From the NCBI RefSeq assembly GCF_030247185.1, contig NC_080571.1, forward strand, positions 64,704,172-64,768,171: DNA of 64,000 nt, given 5' to 3'. This DNA comes from Malaya genurostris (lineage: Eukaryota > Arthropoda > Insecta > Diptera > Culicidae). The translations under genes and the position numbers were made by a program. Shown in pieces: positions 41,910 through 52,902 of this stretch; position 1 is the stretch's first letter; each line of letters opens with the position of its first letter. Below the pieces are notes generated by a model, which was given only the letters and a program-made list of their open reading frames with translations, searched no databases and was not told where the DNA came from.

Positions 41910-43463
41910 AACCCACCTAGTGGTGTAATGATGCCTTTCTCACATCAATCATACTATCATATATAATACCACAGACTAACAGACATGACAGTATGAGTAA
42001 ATTCTTATAAAAATAATTTTTCGTGATGCACTAGTTCCACCTATATTGTACTGCGCGGACTATTTACTATCTGTACACCCCTTGTGTTATGTAAAAGTTT
42101 TTTTACTAGTTGGTTTCCCCTCGTTTGTCAACATCGATCAGCTGCTTGCAGGGATGCCTGATTTCATCAAAATATTTGAAAATGAATCGTCACAATAAAT
42201 TATTGGATTACGTTGATAATATATTTAACTTTTTCGCGATGTTGGAAGGTAACCATTTATTTGACTCAACGTTGTTCATATAGACTATTTTTTATTGTGT
42301 TGGTAGTTTTTACCCGAAATTAAGTGGCGGCAGACCAGAAGCAAGTAAATATTGTAACAAAACGGGTTCGATTTTGTATTGCGTTGGAGGTTGAGAAGTA
42401 GGCACAATTCTGTAAATAGTTTTGGCAATATGTATTAAATCTGTATCCTGCATGAAATTCGCATGGACGTATACAAATCAATACATTACAGGTAATTCTG
42501 TATGAATGGCAACTCTGTTGGTAAATGAAAACAATAAACACAGTCTAGATGACAGACAGGATGTTTTTGATAGGGTAACGTGGCGCCATCATGACACATG
42601 TGAACACTGTCCCAAATAAAGGAATATTCGAAATGACCGTTAAAATGATTGAAGAATCTAATTTGAGTGTCCTGTCTGTTAGTCTGTGATAATACTGTGA
42701 TATTCTTCAAAATAATTTTCTTCGATTCTTGAAAGAATAACCGAAATCGGTTTGTTTGACCATCTGCTGATAGAAACTATCAATTGGAAAAGATTTGAGG
42801 TCGATTTAGAATTTTTTTTACGGTTTTTCGCCCTTTTCAGTGGTGGTATAAAATTGGTAACACACTTTACCGTATATTTCCGGAAGTCGGATCCGGATGA
42901 AGTTCAGGAATTACGTATGGGACCACAGAACCTTTCATTTGAACCTAAGTGTGAAAATCGGGAGTGCCATCTATGAGAAACGCTAGAAAACATATTTTCA
43001 TTTTCTTGCACATTTTACCTCAACTCCGGAACCGGAAGTTAGATCAAAATGAAATTCAGGAACTTAGTATGGGACCTAAAGAGCTCTCATTTGAATGTAA
43101 GTTTGTGAAAATCGGTTCTGCCATCTCCGAAAAAAGTTGGTGCACTTATTTCCATAATTTTTTGCACATTTTATTCCCTAATTCCGGAACCGGAAGTCGG
43201 ATCCAAAAAATATTCAGGAATTTTGTATGGGACCACAAGACTTTTCTTTTGAATCTAAGTTTGTGAAACTCGGTTCAGCCATCTCCGAGAAAAGTTAATG
43301 CAAAACAAACGTTACATACACACATACGCACATACACACACATACATTTTGCGTACTCGACGAACAGAGTCGAATGGAATATGACACCCGGCCCTCCGGG
43401 CCTCGATTCAAAAGTCGGTTTTCACAGTGATTGCATATCCTTTCCATATGAGAAAGGCAAAAA
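41910..43463. repeat. dispersed repeat with about 150-bp internal tandem units, nested MITE inside
   Basis: It starts ACCCACCTAGTGGTGTAATG with GATGCCTTTCTCA and ends ATATGAGAAAGGCAA, so the ends are inverted. The second half repeats a unit with CCGGAAGTCGGATCC, TATGGGACCACAAG and GAAAATCGGTTC at a period near 150 bp (about 42885, 43030 and 43185). Close to the end is a conserved block with CTCGACGAACAGAGTCGAAT and GGCCCTCCGGGCCTCG. Related pieces lie in 4851-5720 and 52545-59065. The 719-bp MITE at 41970-42688 is inserted in it. Confidence 0.65.
41970..42688. mobile_element. 719-bp MITE with 7-bp duplications (copy 2)
   Basis: Same ends and length as the copy at 34368-35086; flanked by ATAATAC at 41963-41969 and 42689-42695. 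Confidence 0.85.
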
Positions 43464-45143
43464 GGCAGTTTCGTTATCTTTGCGACATTCAGCCGCTATC
43501 TTGTCGCTTCGCAATCTTTGTTAACCGCCAGTGAAAATTACAATGAATCGGTATAGTTACGGGTTGGCGGTTCAATGCATAGGACGCTTGTCTTACAAGC
43601 CAGTTGTCGTATGTTATGGAAAAACAATTCGATTTACTGTTACAAAACCTTCCACAATTTTGCTTTGACCATTGAAAAATATTTTAATGTATTGTTATAC
43701 ACTATTCAGTTTATTTTGAATATGATTTTTACAATAGAATGTATAGGTTGTTAAGTATCGTAACAATTCAAATCATAAAATTTTCTCATACGTGTTTTCT
43801 TGGAGAACAATCAAATGTACAGTTTGCATATTGTTTGAAATACCATGTTTACAATAAATTCAGTTGTAGAATCGTTGAAATCGTAGAAATATTGAATCGT
43901 TCGAAATGAAAAAAAATCTTGTCATGATACAATAAAATGTATTGTAACCCATAGATCTAATTGTGAATCAATTGTTAATGCTGTAAAATCAATGGTTTAT
44001 TTATTTACGGGAAAATTTTGCTTTGCTACAGCGTTGCTGAGCATCGCTGAACACACAACCCTGGAACGGTTATATTATATGAATTTTACGCTGTCATTCT
44101 GGCTGTCATCATTGACGTATAGTCATGTCGATTCTGCTACATGGGCTGCACAGCATCTCCTTGGATGGCTGTGTGTGATATGGTATTTGTTTGCAACGGT
44201 ATGCGTTTCGACTGTTCGTTCAGCACGCTCGGCTTGCTTGCCGTTCATTCACACAGATCGCAAAACATCACATTCGTCTGTCTGCGGTCAAACGTCGCGA
44301 ACGCGTCGGCTGCCTACCGATTAAGCTGTTTCGGATGTGCAATCAGGATTCAATTCTGGTGAAAAGGAAATAATTTTCCGGACAGAAACAACCAGATACA
44401 TTGGATTGATTTTTGCTTTGACGGTATTCGATAGAAAGCAATTTTCTTGCTGAACGATCTAAAGTGAAAGTGGTGAAAAATGCTACAAAGAAATCGACTT
44501 CTGTGACCATCAGTCGTCTCAGTTTGTGAAGTGAATGGACGAAAAAATGGCAACAAGGAAAAAAGTTTTCTCATAAACGAATCTGCTTGTTGACAATAAA
44601 AACAAGAGTTTTGGATGAAACCAGGCGTATAATTATAATAAAGTAGAAGACCGGTAAACATATTTGATTTGTGCTACGGCCAAACTTCGTGTACCGAGCT
44701 GTTGTGCAAAATAGTCTTGTCCCCTGGGGGAAGTCATCGCGTTTGGATACCGAAATTCGCGGCCATCTTTCTCTAGACGCTGCGTACCTACGTGTGCAAA
44801 GTGATTTGGTGTACTCGTATCTCGTTGTGTTTGTGTCTTGCTAGTGCTGTGTGAGTAGTTACTGGAAGAAAAAAAAAATTTCCGGTGGAAAACCGATGTA
44901 GGCCATCATCATAAAAACGAAAATAGAAAAACCTCAGGAGACGTTCAACCTCAAAAAAGTGGCAAATAGTGCGGTTTGTTTTGTCCGGTGTCCATGTGGA
45001 CGCGGTGCCGCTGCTGATTACGCACTGCAACGGATTGCATATCAGTTCCGCATACAAACAGTGAAAAGTATCGAGATTAAAATTGTTCGCGTACGACTTC
45101 TGGCCGTAAGTTGGATTGCTGCTGGGGAAGTCCCTCGGAAGTC
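43464..45143 (+). other. probable promoter and 5' UTR region upstream of an orphan exon
   Basis: No coding region can be supported. At 43565-43612 is a tRNA-like segment (anticodon-arm-like GCTTGTCTTACAAGC) that could be a SINE remnant. From about 44000 the base composition becomes less AT-rich, in keeping with a promoter/5' UTR of the gene that begins at 45144. Confidence 0.4.
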
Positions 45144-45311
45144 ATGGCATCACAAACGGCGGCTGTTCCGCCGGCCGTTAGCATGGAAACCGACGACCTG
45201 GTGGATCCGATGAACGATTTCCTGCCGTTGCTGCCGGAGAACATCAAGCAGGAGTTGTTTGAAAATTCCGACAAGGCCAGCGCGAATCCCTGCGACAGTG
45301 CGGAGAATAAG
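45144..45311 (+). CDS. first coding exon of an unrecognised host gene
   Basis: Fifty-six codons from an ATG in good context (GTCATGG) to a donor AAG|GTAGGC at 45311/45312, phase 0. The peptide starts MASQTAAVPPAVSMETDD and continues with an acidic, Leu/Pro-rich stretch (PMNDFLPLLPENIKQELFE). IKQE fits the SUMO-attachment consensus (hydrophobic-K-x-E), which would suit a nuclear regulator; this is only a hint. The codon composition and GC content differ from the flanks, as expected for a real exon. No second exon is found within the remaining window, so the gene may extend far to the right or lie in a long intron full of repeats. I do not recognise the family. Confidence 0.55.
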
Positions 45312-47169
45312 GTAGGCATTGATGGAGTCTCCGAAGACCGGATGTGATGTTTTACATCGTCTTCTCATCTCACAGTCAAATTTGAAACGCGGAATGGAAC
45401 ATCGCGCGTAGAGTAAAATTTTGGGATCGAAACTTAACTGAAGATGGGAAATGATTTGAAAGAGAACTGAACAGGATTCAACTTGAATTTTATTTTTACA
45501 TTTCCCGAGAAGGTTATAACAACATGACGGTCAAATTTTTAATAGTGCAAAATATATAATTGATTTTAGAAGGTTTAAAAAGTAATGATTAAGGAACACT
45601 TTGCAGGGAGGCTGCTCAAGTTGAACTCCTGATGCATTGAGGCGTCGAAGACTAAAAATATAAAACATAAAAGTATGAATGGTTATGTGCACTTAAAAAA
45701 CGGTTAGTTTTCAAATGCAGGCGGCATTGGAAATATTTGAAAAAAAAATTTTAATTTAACTTTTAATCTGTGAATTTGTAATAAATATCTGTCCTCTGAA
45801 ATGTGGCAATGATGATTTTTTCTGACTTTTAGGTCTCTGAGCAACCGGTTGCCGCTTAAATGATTTCCAAATATTTTACAAAGATATGCTATTGAGTTTT
45901 TCCTCGGAAAAATTACGGCTCGGTCCCAATTGGATTATTCATGACTTCGTGATTGTGTCAATGGTTTTAGTCACGATTCCACTGATTGCGATTGAATATC
46001 GTATTCATCGTAACCAAGGAATCACGTATTTCCAGCTCATTTCGACAGGCTGCAGCATACTCTGCAAACCTGCACCCGACAATGTCCCAATGGCATCAAC
46101 CTTGCCGTTCGGCTGTCACATTCATTCACTGTCTCACAATGCCACAATGGAAAACAATCACCGGCAACCCATACCTTCTAAGTTGCATTATCATCATCAT
46201 CATCATCATCATCATCGTATGATCAAAATCAAAAGCTAGCCTTTTTCCGATCTGACTGACTACTGACTGCCGTGTGGATGGAAAATTTCTATGTCATGCT
46301 CACATATACTACTCATGTGACATGTCAGTCGTTCTCACTCGTTTGTGTCAGAACGTCGACCATTCTTCCTGACTTCAATTCCAGCAGCTCCCGTTCGTTT
46401 TTGTTCCCTGTGGCAAACCCGTTGAAACGGGGGAGGAAGGGAATGATTGCCAGCGGCTATGAAGAATATGGAGAAACTCTTTTGTTCCTCTGTCCGTCAG
46501 TCACGTGTCAACGTTGTTGACGTAGCAGCAAACTGTCGGAATGCCTGTCTGTCAGCCGGCTGGTGCGGCGAAAATCATTCCGCTACACGTTTCTGTGACT
46601 GGCAGTAACGCTTGACAACGTTCGGGAATATTTTCGCAAAATTGTTTTTTGTATTTGTTGATGATTGAACCGATGATCGCTTTCTGTCGCCTTAGGTGCA
46701 CTGACGATATGTTGAATGTTGAAATAACAAAAAAATAACAAATCGAACATGACTAGTTGGAAATTGAGTTCCTGTTCCCTGATTGAAGTAGTAAAGAAAT
46801 TATGCTCATATCCTGTAAGGATCCATAATGTCTCTCGCTCGGCCACGGTTCCATATGATGCTGCCTGTGGGGAAATTTTCTACCGGATGCAGTTGCTTGG
46901 TCGTTACAAGCCCGTGGAGCGAATTCCTGAGATCGACCGGATGACTATAAAATAGAGTTTTGATATCATTAGTGGTGTTACGACTCCTGTCTCATGTTGT
47001 TGTTTGATATAATGTATTTACAGTATAAATATCAAAATAATGGCTGAGCAACTATGTCCGTGTGTATCAAACGCCGACGTAAACTTTAATTTTGCATCCT
47101 GTTAGCGTAAATGCTTAATGATCAGAAGTAAATGACAGAATAGAAAATTTGATGAGTACCTAAGTATAT
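45312..47169 (+). other. presumed intron; no exon recognised
   Basis: AT-rich sequence without a convincing exon. The ORF at 45886-46239 ends in a poly-His run that merely reads through a microsatellite. A moderately GC-rich patch near 46360-46600 has no supported frame. Confidence 0.4.
46187..46217. repeat. ATC trinucleotide microsatellite
   Basis: Ten or so uninterrupted ATC units. Confidence 0.95.
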
Positions 47170-47470
47170 AGAAGACCAGCTAAAAGCTGCTACCAATGCA
47201 TCCCAAAAAGTCACTGTTTGATGTGGATTCTTCAAAGACGACGATTTTCTGGAATGGAAGGATTGGACATGGTTTCAACAAGACGATGCCACATCCCACA
47301 CGGCACGCGAAACAATGACCAAATTGAGAACCGCCTTCGGTGAACAGTTTATCTCACGTTTTGGGCCCGATAATTGGCTGCCTAAATCGTGCGATTTAAC
47401 ACCTTTGGACTATTTCTTGTTGTGCCATGTTAAGGCTGTTGTGGAGAGCGTGCCAACATTGGACCTTACG
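47170..47470 (+). pseudogene. relic of a Tc1/mariner-superfamily transposase, split by a mariner
   Basis: Readable pieces include WTWFQQDDATSHTARETM, FGPDNWLPKSCDLTPLDYF and AVVESVPTLDLT, which match the second and third catalytic blocks of an insect IS630/Tc1/mariner-type transposase. The N-terminal part is missing. The relic stops at the TA where the mariner 47473-48762 is inserted; a degraded continuation may follow at 48765. Confidence 0.75.
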
Positions 47471-47472
47471 TA

Positions 47473-48762
47473 ACAGATCGGCTGAAAAGTTCGTATCGTT
47501 TCTATGAGAGGGCGCCACTAGAATTAAATCCATACCATTTTCAGTTAGTACCAACCTTCAAAAGATACGTGTATAAATTTGACAGCTGTCTGATTATTAG
47601 TTTGTGAGATATTGAATTTTGAGTGAAGCTACTTTTGTTATTGTGAAAAAAATGGAAAAAAGGGATTTCGTGTGTTGATGAAACACTACATTTTGATGAA
47701 AAAAGTGCCGCCGATACCAAAAAATGGCTTGATGAGTGTTATCCAGACTCTGCACCGGGCGAAGCAACAATTCGTAAGTGGTTTGCAAAATTTCGTACTG
47801 GTCATATGAGCACCGAAGACGATGAACGCAGTGGACGTCCAAAAGAGGCTGTTACCGATGAAAACGTGAAAAAAATCCACAAAATGATTTTTAATGACCG
47901 TAAAGTGAAGTTGATCGAGATAGCTGACACCCTAAAGATATCAAAGGAACGTGTTGGACATATTATTCACGAATATTTGGATATGAGAAAGCTTTGTGCA
48001 AAATGGGTGCCGCGTGAGCTCACAATCGATCAAAAACAACAACGAATTGATGATTCTGAGCAGTGTTTGGAGCTGTTATATCGAAATAAAACCGATGTTT
48101 TTCGTCGATATATAACAATGGACGAAACATGGCTCCATCACTTCACTCCGGAGTCCAATCGACAGTCAGCTGAGTGGACTGCACGCGATGAACCGAACTC
48201 AAAGCGTGGAAAGACTCAACAATCGGCCGGTAAGGTTATGGCGTCTGTATTTTGGGATTCGCATGGTATAATTTTCATCGACTACCTTGAAAAGGGAAAA
48301 ACCATAAACAGTGACTATTATATAGCGTTATTAGAGCGTTAGAAGGACGAAATTTAAAAAAACGGCCTCATTTGAAGAAGAAACAAGTTTTGTTTCATCA
48401 AGACAATGCACCGTGTCACAAGTCGATGAAAACCATGCTGAAATTGAACGAATTGGGATTCGAATTGCTCCCTCATCCACCGTATTCTCCAGATTTGGCC
48501 TTCAGTGACTTTTTCCTGTTCTCAGACCTCAAGAGAATGCTCGCTGGTAAAAAATTTAGAAGCAATGAAGAGGTAATCGCTGAAACTGAGGCCTATTTTG
48601 AGGCAAAGGACAAATCGTACTCCAAAAATGGTATCGAAAAGTTGGAAGATCGCTATAATCGCTGTATCGCCTCTGATGGCAATTATGTTGAATAATAAAA
48701 ACGAATTTTGGCAAAAAAATGTGTGTTTCTTTTAAACGATACGAACTTTTCAGCCGAACTGT
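47473..48762 (+). mobile_element. mariner element, copy A (1,290 bp)
   Basis: Inverted ends with TCGGCTGAAAAGTTCGTATC and its inverse, flanked by TA (47471-47472 and 48763-48764). The size and the DD34D transposase are typical of mariner. It is very similar to the copy at 62707-63987. Confidence 0.9.
47652..48695 (+). pseudogene. mariner transposase, frameshifted (copy A)
   Basis: It reads, across frames, an N-terminal helix-turn-helix region (KKWLDECYPDSAPGEATIRK), the KWVPREL motif, first catalytic Asp in TMDETW, second in FHQDNAPCH, third in YSPDLAFSDFF, and the C-terminal CIASDGNYVE. The last two Asp are separated by 34 residues. Breaks: a frameshift in the A run just after the ATG, another A-run shift near 47702, a TAG at 48340-48342, and a shift after GAAATT at about 48352. 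The first and last are shared with copy B. LAFSD replaces the usual LAPSD. Not functional. Confidence 0.88.
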
Positions 48763-49590
48763 TATGGGCCATAGGAGAAATAATTTGGCCAAATGTTGTG
48801 GAGCATTCTTGTCGCATTTTAAGCAATGCTTGATTCAATTTCACCATTTGTTGCTGCCAGCGATTAGTATTTACATTAGTCAGTGGCCTCTCGTGACAAA
48901 ATTTATGGGTTGTGCATTGATTATAACAGATGTAACAGTTTGTTGTAAGTGAAAACTAAAGATTGAGGAAATGATTCTCGCTTGTGTTTTTCAATACAAT
49001 TAAATATCGATATACTTTTGGATGGGATTTTTTATTGAACTTTTTCAGTATCATCGATACAAAAGAAAACAAAACCTGCGCGTCGAGCAAATTTGTCTGT
49101 TATGTCGTCAATAAAACCATTTCGACGCTGTAACAGAGACAGCCAAGGAGGCCAGGTATTTCTTTTTTAAATCTCTGTTCGAACCAAAAATCAGTCTGAG
49201 CAAAAAAAGGTCCCGCCACTTTCAAACGCACACTTCCTTTTCCCTAGCAATTTGAGGACTTTTAGGGGCTCATTGTCGTTCTGTGATTGATTTCAGAAAT
49301 CTGTGAAAGTCTGTCATTTTCAAAATGTGTGCAGCATATTCAGAATCTGTTGAACACAGATTAATCGGCGAACCTGGCATCTCTGGGGACTGCAATTTGT
49401 TTTCAACTACCATAAGCATAAGCCACTGAAACCTCTGCTGTAGGTGTGCATACAAGTTCTCACAGAGCCAAACGTGACAGAGAGAACAACAAATCTCCGA
49501 GGTGAGCTGAGTAATTCCCTATGTTTTTTTTAATTCAATAATATAATTTATAAAGCACACTGCTTAAGTTGTAAGATGCCGAGGGTTTTT
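48763..49590. other. no gene; element ends and relics
   Basis: The first 200 bp may continue the older transposase relic split by mariner copy A. Bases 49310-49376 end in CTGGCATCTCTGG, the right end of the hAT-type family at 17513-18639. Nothing else is supported. Confidence 0.4.
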
Positions 49591-51036
49591 GTCGTGAATA
49601 CGACTTACTTTACTATGGGGTGCCTTTTCAAAATTTACCCTCTGAGAGAGTGATAAGTTTTTGATCGTGAATATCTATTGTTGTATCTAATGAATCAACA
49701 TAATTCTTGCGACATGCCATCGGAAATATGATCACAATTTTATGATAAAATTTTCAGTTTTGTGACATAGTCTCAAATAATTCAAAATGAAACTTTTCTG
49801 AAATGTTTGGTATAAACGAGTATCAAAGAGGATAATTCACAAGGCGCGTTTGCCTTTCTCGTATTTTTAAAGCTCATAGCTCAGTGATCTGTGAAAGGAT
49901 TTATATAATCTAACTACCAATAGAATCGAAATTTTTCAATTTAAACGTGTATAGCAAAAGCATTGAAGTATTTCAATAGTACACTATTGAAAAACCTGTC
50001 TCATTTGATCCATGTCAAAACCAGCCAATCAGAACGCGTTCTAAAGAAGAGAACAAAATATCTGCTGCTGTACAACAGATCGTCCGGGAAAAATGTTCCG
50101 ACAAGTGGTGAATATCGCAGTGAGTTCCTCAATTTGGTCCTTGTGAATGCTAGAAACGAATCCCTACAACATATTGATAGTTTCTGTCAATGAATCATGC
50201 AAATCCGAAATGAAATAATCGACATTAAAGTTCTGTATGCGGCTATTTTTATAGCCGTTAGGACCGCCCATTAGTGAAAAAGCTACAAACGAAATCACAT
50301 AAAAGGAAATCTCCTAACAAAAATTCAATCAGTTTGGATTCTATCGCCACTGCGAGCAGATGTGTTTTGTGTCGTCTGCACAGCTAGTTTCGCTTTCGAC
50401 AAGAGCGATTACGTCACAGCTGCCAGTCATTAGCATTGGAAAAAAAACAACGGTGGAGAGCATTGCACAAAATCAGCCGTTCTAATGGCTCTAAAAGTTT
50501 TCTAAAGAACTATTAGGATTTGTTGTTCGCAAATCGTAGGGAAATATCCTCAGTTTAGTGCAAATCTAGAACAGTTTGGTTAGATTTGTGCACTTTTCGC
50601 TGTGTGAAATTCACAGTAATCGAGATCAAGTGAAGCCTTTTTTCGCGAAAAATGTTCCAGAGTTTAATGTCGTAGAGAATTACGCAATTTGACCTTTCTG
50701 AATGCTAGAAACGAGCCCCTTCAGCATATTGATAGTTTGTTTGAATAAATTATGCAAATCTGAAATGAAATAATCAACATTAAAATTCTGTATGCGGCTA
50801 TTTTTATAGCCGTTAGGACCGCCCATTAGTGAAAAAGCTACAAATGAAATCAGGTAGAAACAAGCCTCTCAACAAAAAGTGAAGCCTTCTTTGTTTTTGC
50901 GAAAAATGTGCAAAGGGGAATGCTTGCATAATTCATACAATTGATCAACTAATTGATATTCGGAAGTGTTAAGGAACATGTCAGTTGTTTTCGTATTCAC
51001 GACATCCAGTTATGTCTCTGACATTACCCACCTGCC
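49591..51036 (+). mobile_element. Helentron/HINE-like element, histone-carrying family (copy 3)
   Basis: 1,446 bp with the same ends as copies 1 and 2 (GTCGTGAATACGAC start, inverted motif, ATGTCTCTGACAT hairpin and CTGCC end), in a T run. It follows copy 2 through the CCAATCAGAACGCG motif. A segment of about 170 bp is duplicated inside it (about 50130-50305 and 50690-50860), each copy ending with the hairpin CGGCTATTTTTATAGCCG. No coding region is credible. Confidence 0.7.
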
Positions 51037-51266
51037 TTTTTTTCTTCTAATTTTGATTAACGAATTGCTTAAAACTAGGATAATTTCATTAGGTAATGTC
51101 GCATTGGAGTCGCATTGATCTTCTCTTCGTGAATCTTTGCAGTAACTCATGTGCAAGGAATATACCCTAACACTGCGACAAGAGATACTTGAAATTCCAA
51201 TTTGGATGTATATTACTGTGGGCAAAAAATAGTAAAACTATGTTCATAATTTGAAAATTCTTTATT

Positions 51267-52020
51267 TATTCTTCCAAATCTATTTCGTCCCCCTCAAAGT
51301 AATCACCCGGTTTTTTCCCAATCCTCGAAACAGTTGCTAAAGCCAATTTTCGGAATAGTCTTCAATGTGCGTAGCAATTCACGTTTAATGTCTTCAATTG
51401 ACTCAAAACGGTTTCCCCGGAGCGGTCGTTTGAGTTTGCTGAATAGCCAGAAATCACATGGAGCTAAATCAGGTGAATACGGTGGTTGCGGAATGATATT
51501 GGTTGAATTTTTGGCAAAAAAATAACGAAGATGCTTATAATGAATTTGTGCATATTGTGCTGTGGAAAATCGCTTATTACTTTCCATTCGGTACAATCCG
51601 ATCTGATTTCATTGAATAAATGAGAATCTAAAAAATAATAGAATGCGGATGGGGATGTAGTTAATTGCCTCAATTTGACCGGTTGTGCCGTGCATTTAAG
51701 GACGAGCCGCCACTGGTCATTAGTATTGAACAGATCGTAGTGCACGTCGCTGTTCTGAACCCATCAGATGCACCGCGTCGTTTGGTTTCATGAAAAAAAA
51801 AAATCGCTGTGTTTTTTTTTTTTACTTTTCCTGATGTCTAGCATTCAGCTCATGATGAACTCATTTTCCCACCTTCTGAATCTTTCCCATGACATGTAGA
51901 CGATCAAAAATGGCTTGGTGACTAACGTTTAACCTCTGATTTAGCCACTAAAATCACTTTTATTATATCATGTTTCTGCTTAATTCGCTTTGCTCCATAT
52001 CGAGAACTGAACATTGCTTG
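51267..52020 (-). pseudogene. old mariner-type transposase relic
   Basis: Minus-strand pieces, in order: HQAIFDRLHVMGKIQKVG near 51880-51930, HHEL, then PPYSPDLAPCDFWLF near 51460, FESIEDIKREL, CFEDW and a C-terminus GDYFEGDEIDLEE ending at a TAA at 51267. Stops and deletions split it; the middle (with the first catalytic Asp) is poorly preserved. It belongs to a different mariner lineage from the copies at 47.5 and 62.7 kb. Confidence 0.75.
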
Positions 52021-52296
52021 GAAATTAAACTAAATTTAAAAAACAGCTAAAACACTTCTTATATGTTCACTCTCCTAGCGTTATTACTATATTCGTCCTA
52101 TATCCTACACTCTTAGGTTCAAAATGACAGAATTCTTCTTAAAAGCAAACCGTGAGACAACGCACGATATTTTTTAAACCAGTTTGGAATCAATACGTCT
52201 CTATAAATTATTGGGTCGTTTTCGTTTCCTTTCGTCTTACATTTAAAATATTTCTGTAAGCTTAATCTGTATGAAAATATTAGATATACAGCCGAC

Positions 52297-52317
52297 GAAA
52301 CACACACACACACACAC

Positions 52318-52399
<82 letters not shown>
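52297..52399. repeat. CA dinucleotide microsatellite, about 100 bp
   Basis: Nearly pure CA repeats with two TA interruptions. Confidence 0.97.
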
Positions 52400-52404
<5 letters not shown>

Positions 52405-52637
52405 AGTGTTATGTTAACATATCTCGGTTGATTTTTCAGAAGACCGTAAGAGCGGCGAATACGGTGCTTTACTTTCTCGTTCGATTTTTGGAAAGTCGAA
52501 AGTTTCGAGTGTCATTTGATGCAAAGAGTTGAGTGATAAGTTGGACCCGGATAAAACTAAACAGCAACCTATGAGACTATAGGAACTTTTATTTGAGGCC
52601 TAAGTTTGTGGAAATCGATCAAATCATCTCTGAAAAA

Positions 52638-52650
52638 ATTGAGTGAGTCT

Positions 52651-52651
<1 letters not shown>
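52638..52651. repeat. target-site duplication of the Jockey element, 3' side
   Basis: ATTGAGTGAGTCTT, identical to 57330-57343. The poly-A tail (T run on this strand) starts directly after it. Confidence 0.9.
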
Positions 52652-52682
<31 letters not shown>

Positions 52683-52902
52683 ATTTATTGGAATATGAGT
52701 TAAAATTAAATTATTAAGATTTAAATTGGGTGTTCAGCCACAAGTGGTGACTTTTCAGCCCTATTATATATATATATATGATTTGGTTATTACCATGAAG
52801 ACATCATTTGCTTCCGCAATTCTGAGATTTTTGTGTAGGGAAAATTCTAAACCTACTTGTATTGTGTAATGGGGAAAAGGAACTTATATACTAACTTACT
52901 AA

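Larger units (their letters stand above)
52021..52651. other. no gene; microsatellite and repeat fragments
   Basis: Holds the CA microsatellite (listed separately), a fragment of the 19281-type MITE at about 52429-52545 (CTCGGTTGATTTTTC...), and the left part of the GGAAGTCGG-type repeat into which the Jockey element is inserted. Confidence 0.55.

Noticed and set aside
43565..43612. tRNA-like segment with a good anticodon arm (GCTTGTCTTACAAGC)
   Set aside because: No acceptor stem or T arm follows; more likely a SINE remnant, so it is only mentioned in the region note.
45886..46239. 117-codon frame with a poly-His tail
   Set aside because: The His run is a read-through of an ATC microsatellite, and the rest shows no domain or exon signals.
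52119..52397. 92-codon frame of alternating Cys-Val
   Set aside because: It is the reverse strand of a CA microsatellite.
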